Below, one piece after another: positions 56,541 to 64,000 of a stretch of 64,000 nucleotides of DNA (position 1 is its first letter; each line of letters begins with the position of its first letter). Where the stretch lies: positions 126,867,517-126,931,516 of the forward strand of contig NC_133773.1 of assembly GCF_003597395.2 (NCBI RefSeq). The letters are read 5' to 3'. Below the pieces are notes generated by a model. It was given only the letters and a program-made list of their open reading frames with translations, searched no databases and was not told the origin of the DNA. The stretch is from Chelonoidis abingdonii. Its lineage: Eukaryota; Chordata; Testudines; Testudinidae. The position numbers and the translations under genes were made by a program.

Positions 56541-56719
56541 TATCATAGAATATCAGGGTTGGAAGGGACCTCAGGAGGTCATCTAGTCCAACCCCCTACT
56601 CAAAGCAGGACCAATCCCCTGAGAGAATTTTTGCCCAAGATCCCTAAGTGGCCTCCTCAAGGATTGAACTCACAACCCTGGGATTAGCAAAGCCAATGCT
56701 CAAACCACTGAGCTATCCC
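56541..56719 (-). mobile_element. Tortoise-type PolIII/SINE (tRNA-derived)
   Basis: On the minus strand it starts gggatagctcagtggtttga (A box), has ggttgtgagttcaatcctt (B box), then ccccctcaagg-type body, gggttggactagatgacctc and ends ccctgatattctatgata. This is the SINE first described from tortoises and shared by hidden-necked turtles. The 3' end resembles CR1-type tails, fitting mobilisation by CR1. It is the best taxonomic marker in the window. Confidence 0.93.
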
Positions 56720-58605
56720 TCCCTCATTATGAATTGCATGTAGACTTCTGTGTTGTTTTAACCCTTTTCTCGATCCACTATTTTCCTGTGGATAAAGGAA
56801 TATATTTTTTTAATTTTTATTTATTTATTTATTTATTAAGTTCCGAGTCACAGCATTTACTCACTAGTCACAGCTCCCAAAAGAGAGTCTCTCACAGGTG
56901 CCAAACCCAGGTGGACCTGCTAAGAAACCATGGTTAGTAAACTGATATTGTAGCCCAGGACTTAGTCTGTGAGTGAGAGAACCATCAGAGACCGTAAGTG
57001 GAGGCACAGAGCCTGTGACTTGAAAGGGTACATACGAAGCGGATGGAGTAGGGGAAAAGATGCAGTTACCTCCATAATTGTGACCTGCTTTTTATTAAAA
57101 AAAAAAAAAAAAAAATCTGAACATAGATGAAAGAGTTGGATGTTGAGGCTTCTTAAAGTTATAAATAGCATTGAAGGTGCAGAAGTTAGTATTATTCTCC
57201 CAGATTTCACCAACCTGGATCTAATGGGTAACATTCTTCTCTAAGACTGACAGGCAGCAATGATAAACAGAAGCACATTTTTTTTTATGCCTGACTTCTG
57301 TCTCCTGCTCAGTATTCACCCTAGAGAAGATACATGTGGCAATGATCTGAGAAAATTTTGAGAATATTTTAAAAACATTTTAAGACAGTAAAATGGCAGA
57401 CATTTTCAGTGCACGGAAGGAATAAAAACATTACAGGAGGGGAAGATAATTTTCTTTCTGATTAGCAGTAATGTAACTACTGTTCAGTCTGATGAACAGA
57501 GGGGCCCACTCTTCCTTTTCCTGTATCTTATCTTCCGTAACTTTCCACAGGGTAATGGTTCCTGTCAGCTCTGCTAGTAGGCTTGGTTTGCAATCTGCCA
57601 TCTGAAACTTGTGGTGATAGAGCATGATCCTAGATTCATAATTGCAACAGTTCTCACTTTAAACCCATGATAGAATGTTTCCCTCTGGACTTCTTGGGCA
57701 CTTAAAAATGGAATAACTATAGTGCTCAGTCTTCAAAAAGTGGTTTTGTATGAAATCTTAGAGAGTAGCAGTCTGATACTGATGATTTTGTGACATTAGT
57801 GAACTGATTAACTTCCATGTCCTTCTGTGCAGCTGAATAGAACTTTGAGGGGGCGGAACCATAAAGGTTCTATTCAGCTGAGCAGACAGAGACATGAAGG
57901 CTAGTCAGGAAAGATTCTTCATGCTGTTTTCACCTGTTTATGCTGAGATGCAGGTTTTCTTTGTCTCCCTTTTTTCTCTTGCTTAGGACTCTGTTTACCG
58001 TTTATATGCAAATTGAGATTAATCACACATCCCTTTGTTTAAAACCTACTTGACCAGTTGTGCCTGATTAGTACTACATGAGTTTGAGCATGTCCCCTTA
58101 ATATTAGATGGGGGATTTCACAGCTTTACATACAATGTTGCTGCATATACCGTACTTCACCATGATATTTATTGACCAGTGAGTTATTAGTCTGCAAAGG
58201 ATACCTCACAAAGCATATTCTGTACAAAGATTGTTACAGTAGTGTGCGGATTGTGAATATAGGGGTGCATTCGATCAGAAGGAGTTCCATCAGAGAGCCA
58301 GATTTAAGAGAATAAAAATTCTGCTAATCTTTTCTTCCAGTAGATGTGGCTTGTGGGAGATCCTTCACCTTGGTCTGCTTGTAGCTTTCTCTGTTGGTAT
58401 GTTACTCCAGAGTCCCTGTATCTAGTCTTGATATATTAAGTGGGATAACTCAAAAGAATCTGGGCAAGTTGATGACACTGGCCAACAAAAGAAAATCATT
58501 CCTCTAATGGATGAAGATGTCTTGTCTGTCAATATGATTCTTTCTGTAGGAACTAGCCTGAGTACATTACATGTTAAAATGGGTATCCTTCCCAGAGAGT
58601 AGTTG
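56720..58605. other. Mostly unassigned sequence
   Basis: Contains a TTTA microsatellite (56812-56838), an A run at 57096-57115, and the hairpin listed at 57812-57899. No gene seen. Confidence 0.5.
57812..57899. repeat. Imperfect 88-bp hairpin
   Basis: Left arm cttccatgtccttctgtgca then gctgaatagaacttt pairs with aaaggttctattcagctgag then cagacagagacatgaag. The 14-bp core cagctgaatagaac is exact. Loop about 18 bp, GC-rich. Either a tiny MITE or a structured RNA. Confidence 0.65.
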
Positions 58606-58609
58606 TCAG

Positions 58610-59560
58610 TTGTTCACAGTGAAGCTGGAAGGGTATATCAAGTGGGGTCCTGCAGGGATCAGTTCCGGGTCCAGTTCTGTTCAATATCTTCATCAATTAT
58701 TTAGTTAATGGCATAGAGAATACACTTATAAAGTTGCAGATGATACCAACCTGGGAGGGGTGGCAAGTGCTTTGCATATTAGGATTAACATTCAAAATGA
58801 TCTGGAGAAATTATCTGAAGTAAATAGGCTGAAATTCAATAAGGACAAATGCAAAGTACTCCACTTAGGAAGGAACAATCAGTTGCACACATACAAAATG
58901 GAAAATGACTGCCTAGGAAGGAGTACCGTAGAAAGGGATCTGGGAGTCGTAGTGGATCACAAGCTAAAATGAGTCAGCAGTGTAACACTGTTGCACCAAA
59001 AAAAAAGCAAACATCATTCTGGGATGTATTAGCAGGAGTGTTTTTTGTAAGCAAGACACAAGAAGGAGTTAGTCTGCTCTACTCCTTGCTGATTAGGCCT
59101 CAACTGGAGTATTATGTCTAGTTCTGGGTGCCATTTTTCAGGACAGATGTGGACATATCGGAGAAAGTCCAGAGGAGAGCAACAAAAATGATCAAAGGTC
59201 TAGAAAACATGACCTATGAGGGAAGACTGAAAAAACTGGGTTTGTTTAGTCTGGAGAATAGAAGATCGAGCGGGGACATGATACCATTTTCAAATACATA
59301 AAAGGTTGTTACAAGGAGAGGGGAGAAAAATTGTTCTCATCGATCTCTGAAGCTACGACAAGATGCAATGGACATAAATTGCAGCCAGAGAGGTTTAGGT
59401 TGGATATTACGAAAAACTAGGGTAGTTAAGCACTGGCATAAGTTGCCTAGGGAGCTTGTGGAATCTGTCATTGTCTAACCTGCTCTTAAAAATCTCCAAA
59501 CACCTGTCAGAGATGGTCCAGATAATACTTAGTCCTGCCTTAAGTGCAGAGGACAGAACT
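58610..59560 (+). mobile_element. CR1 LINE, RT to ORF2 end
   Basis: Begins at [20 protein letters not shown] (58646-58705) and continues through FADD-region remnants (aagttgcagatgatacc, frame slipped by one base), [20 protein letters not shown] and VERDLGVVVDHKLK in the frame 58760-58972, RPQLEYYV at about 59095, the EKVQRRATKMIKGLENM region at 59160-59210, and ORF2 end sequence near 59440. It stops at agtcctgcc without the usual 3' UTR. Confidence 0.88.
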
Positions 59561-59985
59561 AGAAGACCTCTCATAGTCAGTTCCAGTTCTATAATCTCTA
59601 TATAGTCCTTCATACATTGCTTAAAAGTTAATGTGCAAGCCTCACCTGACATTTTCAAGAGGATAATGTTTCTCGCTGCAGTGCTTCAGCCAGTCAGGCA
59701 ATCATCTGTATGTTTGTGTATTCCACTATCAGATATGTGGAATATACTATGCTGAAGAATAGAAACTTGTATGTGCTTTCCCCAAAATTTCTTTCTTCAT
59801 GTATTATGGTCCACAGATCTACCAGACTCTGGATAATATAAAGGTTTTACTGTTTGGTAAAACAGCTCTCATGCTCTGCAGTTGGCATATTCATAATTAG
59901 TCATTTTGCTTATGGTAGAATTTTGTTAAAAGAACTGTTCTCATCATAGCTGTTGAAGTTACCTCACCTAGTTGGAGCTAATGAT
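59561..59985. other. Unassigned sequence
   Basis: Short gap between two LINEs; nothing recognised. Confidence 0.45.
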
Positions 59986-59989
59986 TGAC

Positions 59990-62030
59990 AGATCTGGTCC
60001 CCAAAAGCAGCAAATGAGCTGAAGACCTATTGTAAAATTTGTAACTTCTACTACTTGCTACGCTCCCTTGACACAGCAAGATACCAGCGCTGGCTTGATT
60101 GCATGCAAAACCTTGATTTTTACACGTTCAAGTTGTCATGCCTGGACACTACTACAACATCTTGGGGCCACTAATCCCACAGAGTACTGGTCACCAAAAA
60201 TCCAGCCAAACTCAATAGCCTCCAAACTGGTGGAGAACACAAAAGGACCACTTTATAAACACACAAGAATAGAAGTGTATCAACAACTCTGCCAAACACT
60301 TGGCATGAATCCCCCGAGGAGAACTTTCCACTGTCAGCACTGATGAGGTAAAAGAAGGACTTGCCGCAATGAAAAAAGGGAAGGCTGCAGGCCCTGACAG
60401 TATTCCGGCAGAATTCCTCCACTATCTTGGCACCAAAGTACTCCAGTGGCTAGCAACATTGTACTCTGCTACCTTAAGGACAGTACGGATCCCTGAAAAA
60501 TAGTAATGGCTGTTCTAAAGCCTGGAAAGCTGCATAATGAAGTGGGAAGCTATAGACCAACTTCTCTACTATGTACAACCTATAAACTTCTAGAACATAT
60601 TATCCTCAAAAGAGTATGCCCTATTACTGAGCCAATTATCCCTGCTGAACAGGCAGGCTTTTGGCCAAAACATAGTTGTGAGTGCCAGAACATTGGTCAC
60701 AACAATTCACATTGAGGCTGGCTATCAAAAACAAAAACAAACGAACAAAAAAACCCTAAAGACTGGTGCAGTATTTGTTGACCTATCATCTGTATGGATT
60801 AAGAGTCTGATGCTGAAACTTGCTAAAATTATACCTTGCTACCATACTCTTCACCTGCTGTGGACCTGAGTAACAGACACCTACAGGTATACCTGGGTAA
60901 TAAGACAAACTCACCCCATATCATAAACAATGGGTTACCACAAGGCTCTGTACTTGTGCCAACCCTTTTTAATATTTGCATTAGTTACATGCCTCCAACT
61001 AAATCATGAAAGTTTGGATATGCAGATGATTTTGCCATGACAATCCCAGCATCAAACCTCCATGATTTTGAGAGAGCATTAACTGAGGACCTCCAAAATA
61101 TGGAACAATATTTCCAGAAATGGAGGCTCAAACCAAACCCTGGACAAACAATAGTAAGTGCATTTTATCTTGATAATAAGAACGCCAAAAACACAATGAA
61201 AGTAGCTTTCTGTGGTAAAAATGTGCAACATGATTACACTCCAACATATCTCGGAGTGAAACTCAGCTGCACCCTCTCCTTCCATGGTCATCTTGAGAAG
61301 GTAGCTGCAAAGATTAAAAACAAGAGCCAGCGTAATCCAGAAACTAACAGGTACTACCTGAGGTGCATCAGCATCAGTGTTGCGAACATCTGTATATTCA
61401 GTAGCTGAATATTGTGCACCGGTGAGGAGCAGATGCAGCCACATAAGACTTGTGGATACCCAGCTGAATACAGTGATGTGCTGCATCATGGGAACCCTTA
61501 AGTCAACTCCAACACCATGGCTACCTATCCTATCTAGCATCGCTCCCCTGTCAATATGCAAACTGCTACAACATTCACTGAGTGAATCCAGAAAAACAGA
61601 TGCCTTCCTATTCACCAAGACCTTGACAATGCCCTCCCTGCAAGCTCTTAAGTCCCTCAAGCCTTTCTGGGAACATTGGTATAGCCTCATGCAATCAGGC
61701 TATGATCAGGAGGAGGCTTGGAAAGCAGATTGGGCTAAACAAGACTTAAAAAATAAGCACTTTGTGCCAAATCCCACACAGAAGATTCCTGGGTTTGACC
61801 TTCCACGGTCATCTTGGTCAACTTGAACTGAATTCGAACCAACCATGGTAGATATGGATATCTAATGCACAAATGAAAAATCAAGGACTCACTGGTGGGC
61901 GAGAGTGGTTTCCCATGACAGACCATCAAACATATCACTACCTGCTGCCCAATTTATAAATATGAAGGAGGCATTAGTGCAATAAATTCTGCTACTGCTG
62001 ATTTAGCCATTTCAGGTGAACTTCAGGTGA
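59990..62030 (+). mobile_element. Non-CR1 LINE relic (jockey-like)
   Basis: A second, unrelated LINE on the plus strand. It carries an RT, a long C-terminal region and a Cys/His-type end, but lacks the endonuclease and 3' UTR. Its protein differs from CR1 throughout. I recognise the type as the jockey-like ORF2 seen patchily in turtles, fishes and invertebrates, by memory; the clade is not certain. Frameshifts and a few stops break it into frames at 60068-60343, 60506-60715, 61037-61408 and 61377-61826. Confidence 0.75.
60330..62020 (+). pseudogene. Reverse transcriptase and C-terminal domain of the non-CR1 LINE
   Basis: In order: TDEVKEGLAAMKKGKAAGPD near 60340-60400; VGSYRPTSLLCTTYKLLEHI at 60542-60601; AVFVDLSSVW at 60766-60795 with the motif A Asp; GLPQGSVLVPTLFNICISYM at about 60930-60990; YADD at 61019-61030, intact motif C; TPTYLGVKL near 61240; SVAEYCAPV near 61398; LKSTPTPWLP near 61500. 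After 61826 the frame changes and ends TIKHITTCCPIYKYEGG (about 61922-61973), which looks like a Cys/His end. Both RT Asp motifs are kept although the frame is broken at about 60485, 60715, 60870 and 61370, so the lesions are relatively mild. Confidence 0.75.
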
Positions 62031-62070
62031 AATTGTAGTTGCTGCTCTGCATTAGCCAAATGAAAGAAGA

Positions 62071-62246
62071 ATCATAAAAGATTAGAGTTGGAAGGGACCT
62101 CAGAAGGTCATCTAGTCCAACCCCCTGCTCAAAGCAGGGCCAATCCCCAGACAGATTTTTACCCCAGTTCCCTAAATGGCCCCCTCAAGGATTAAACTCA
62201 CAACCTTAGGTTTAGCAGGCCAATGCTCAAACCACTGAGCTATTCC
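62071..62246 (-). mobile_element. Tortoise-type PolIII/SINE (tRNA-derived), second copy
   Basis: Same family and strand as 56541-56719: plus strand gttggaagggacctcagaag, gtcatctagtccaacccc, ctcaaggattaaactcacaa, caaaccactgagctattcc. It lies just downstream of the jockey-like LINE relic. Confidence 0.93.
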
Positions 62247-62249
62247 TTT

Positions 62250-63040
62250 CCACCAAGAGACTACTTGAGGGGGGGGAAAGAAAACTTTGGGTAAGCAAGT
62301 GTAAATTATCCTAAACTTTGTGTATTATGGAAAGGTCATTAAAGATGATAAAAGTATCCAAAATGACCATTTCAGAAGGGTTACAAAATCCTGTATAGAA
62401 GACAGCACTTCTCTGCTATCTTATAGTCAGAGGCTAATGATCTGAGTTTAGACCTCACTAGAAAATTTTATTTTTGGAGAATACAAGGAAAAACTACAGA
62501 AATACCCTTATGAAATCTGAAATTTCTGCAGATACTGATTTGTTGTCCAGGGAAATTGGTCAGTAAAGGGACATAGAACGATTAGGAAAGATGGCATAGG
62601 GAACTGAGAATCTATTTTTAATCTTAATTGCTGTTACATAAAAGTAGACATGAAATATACAGAGGTATTTGTCTGAAATGAGATAAGAGGAAACCGGGAT
62701 GCTTTATTATAGCTGTGACACAAAGCACCTGGGTCTTGACACCCTATACACTAGTGAAATACTAATTAGCAAAGTATCAAGATTCAGTTTTAGGATGTTA
62801 TACAACAATGTTCAGGAGAAGAACCTCTGCTGTTATGATAAATATCAGGAGGTGGGAACTTGTTATGGCAAAACAATCAATTTGGTGAGCCAAAGTGTAG
62901 AAAGTTTTGAAGTTTAGTCAACAGCAAGAAGGAGATTTTTGCATGCAGAGATAACAAGAGTTAGACATCACTGGCAAGGACCACTACATTGTCTGACCGC
63001 TCTGGAAGTAAGACAGGAGGCAATATATGTAGTTTAGTTT
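62250..63040. other. Unassigned AT-rich sequence
   Basis: No gene seen; the 72-codon frame 62699-62917 has no recognisable features. Confidence 0.5.
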
Positions 63041-63044
63041 AAGG

Positions 63045-63365
63045 TGCAACTTTATTCACTTAATGTCTGGAAGTACCTGGCAACAAATAGTACAGTGCAT
63101 CGTCATCATTTCCTTAAGACTTTCCATGAAATCTCCAACCTTATCACAGCATCTAGCACCCTCCTCTCATAAGAGTGCTGGAGACTAGAGAAGAAGGAGG
63201 TTGGCTCCCCGCTGCGAAAGCTGTAGGAGTCCTGAACTCTCCCTTTCTCAGCTCCATTAAGGGATGCTTTCCCATAGATTCTTTTCCAAGTGGTGCTTGC
63301 CAGTGGTGTCTAATTATTGAGATCTCTGAATGCAAAGCCTCCCTCTTGCTGATGACTAGTTAGTA
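63045..63365 (+). repeat. Unclassified interspersed repeat, copy 2
   Basis: Related to 37985-38700 (see that entry). It starts ggtgcaactttattcactta and stops where DIRS copy C begins. Confidence 0.5.
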
Positions 63366-63552
63366 AGGCTGCGAGTTTGTGACAGAGATTTTTTGCCTTA
63401 GCAGTATATGCAGGGTCAGCAGTGGTGCCCCTTTGAGTGCCGTGTTCATGTGCCGGTATATCAGGCACCACTGACCTCACACCCTCCCAGTTCCTTTTTA
63501 CCGACCAGGATGGTTAGTCAGAGCACCTTTCCTTCCATAGCAAGGACTAGCG

Positions 63553-63795
63553 CAGTGGTCCCCAACCTTTTCGTCTGGTGGGCGCCAGACGAAGGACCGT
63601 GGCGGCGGTGGAGCACCCGCTGAAATGCCGCCAAATTTCTGTGGCATTTTGGCGGCAACGCCTGTCGATGTCACTTGTTGGCAGCAAGTGGTGTCATCGA
63701 GAGGCGTCACCATCGAAATGCTGCAGAAATTTGGCGGCATTTTGGCGGATGCTCCACTGCCAGCTAGGATGCGGGCACCGCATTGGGGACCACTG
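63553..63795. mobile_element. 243-bp hAT MITE inside DIRS copy C
   Basis: Ends cagtggtccccaac and, inverted, cagtggtccccaatg. Target duplication gactagcg (63545-63552) and gactatcg (63796-63803), one mismatch. Copy B keeps the uninterrupted site (ggctagcg at 14468-14475). The body contains caaatttctgtggcattttg and an inverse-like gcagaaatttggcggcattt. No transposase; open frames 63578-63820 and others are chance. Confidence 0.93.
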
Positions 63796-63908
63796 GACTA
63801 TCGGATTCGTCTTCCTTTGAGCCTTAGGAGCCTTGTAAATAGTTTGTTTATAGTAGTTAAGTGTAGTTAGCAGTGAGAGTCCCAGCAGGGACTTTGCCCC
63901 AGGCGGGC

Positions 63909-64000
63909 ATGCCCCAGTGTCCCAGATTTAAGCCCTGCACAGAGTGCACCAGGCCTATACCTCTGAGTGACCCCCATAGCAGCTACCTCAAGTCCTTGGG
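63909..64000 (+). pseudogene. DIRS copy C gag-like ORF, N-terminal start (cut by window edge)
   Basis: ATG at 63909 opens MPQCPRFKPCTECTRPIPLS then DPHSSYLKSLG, open to the last base. It matches the copy B start (FKPYVDCNSPTPVSDP) and has the CxxC pair. The second knuckle Cys appears as Tyr and Ser (SSYLKS against NSCFKC in copy B), so the zinc knuckle is probably lost in this copy. Whether the rest is intact cannot be seen. Confidence 0.7.

Larger units (their letters stand above)
63386..64000 (+). mobile_element. DIRS-type retrotransposon, copy C (left end only)
   Basis: Aligns with 14306-14700 of copy B: gagattttttgcc, gagtgccgtgttcatg, tatcaggcaccactgac, gttagtcagagcacctttcc, then, after a hAT insertion, ccttgtaaatagtttgttta and gagtcccagcagggacttt. 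The outermost roughly 70 bp of the terminal repeat seen in copy B is absent. It runs off the right edge. Same strand as copies A and B. Confidence 0.9.

Noticed and set aside
61079..61690. 203-codon minus-strand frame
   Set aside because: It is antisense to the jockey-like LINE RT, which has clear motifs on the plus strand.

Overview
The window is vertebrate nuclear DNA, almost certainly from a turtle, and probably a hidden-necked (cryptodire) one. The evidence is the repeat fauna: two copies of the tortoise tRNA-derived PolIII/SINE (56.54 and 62.07 kb, both minus), many CR1 LINE fragments of several ages and both orientations, amniote MITE/hAT families, and three copies of a DIRS-type tyrosine-recombinase retrotransposon. 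I found no host protein-coding exon, rRNA, CRISPR array or bacterial-type operon that I can support. The region reads as intergenic or intronic DNA in which nearly all recognisable coding sequence belongs to transposons.

Layout. 1-3837: right-hand part of a DIRS element (copy A), cut by the window edge, with a gag-like tail, RT, RNase H, a putative methyltransferase-like stretch and a tyrosine recombinase, carrying only a few frame lesions. 3.8-14.2 kb: AT-rich DNA with CR1 tails, an LTR nested in a TA-flanked MITE, a GC-rich repeat-like block, a 25-N gap in a poor-looking stretch, and a CpG-rich island joined to a hAT fragment. 14238-18875: DIRS copy B, complete end to end but much more decayed, with about 200-bp inverted termini. 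18.9-28.1 kb: quiet AT-rich DNA, MIR/L2-like relics, a CR1 pair, a foldback element and an old CR1 split by a MITE. 28.1-34.2 kb: minus-strand old CR1 copies, one split by a 729-bp terminal-inverted-repeat element. 34-45.6 kb: mostly unassigned, plus hAT elements, a fragment resembling a restriction-like-endonuclease LINE next to a tRNA-derived SINE, and one copy of a shared unclassified repeat. 45.6-49.2 kb: a long CR1 running from the ORF1 esterase end to the 3' tail. 49.2-58.6 kb: nested DNA transposons, a pogo/Tigger-like MITE, and unassigned DNA. 58.6-62.0 kb: a CR1 piece, then a non-CR1 LINE with its YADD motif still readable. 63.0-64.0 kb: second copy of the shared repeat, then DIRS copy C running off the right edge and interrupted by a hAT MITE with an 8-bp target duplication.

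The DIRS family is the closest thing to an unusual system here. It has no LTRs and no DDE integrase; it pairs a reverse transcriptase and RNase H with a tyrosine recombinase, and has inverted termini plus internal complementary sequence that are thought to template a circular DNA intermediate. Comparing the three copies supports several calls directly from this sequence, such as an empty insertion site and an Asn at the same RT active-site position in two copies. Family names for repeats come from recognition of established families, not from a database search; boundaries are usually good to about 5-30 bp.
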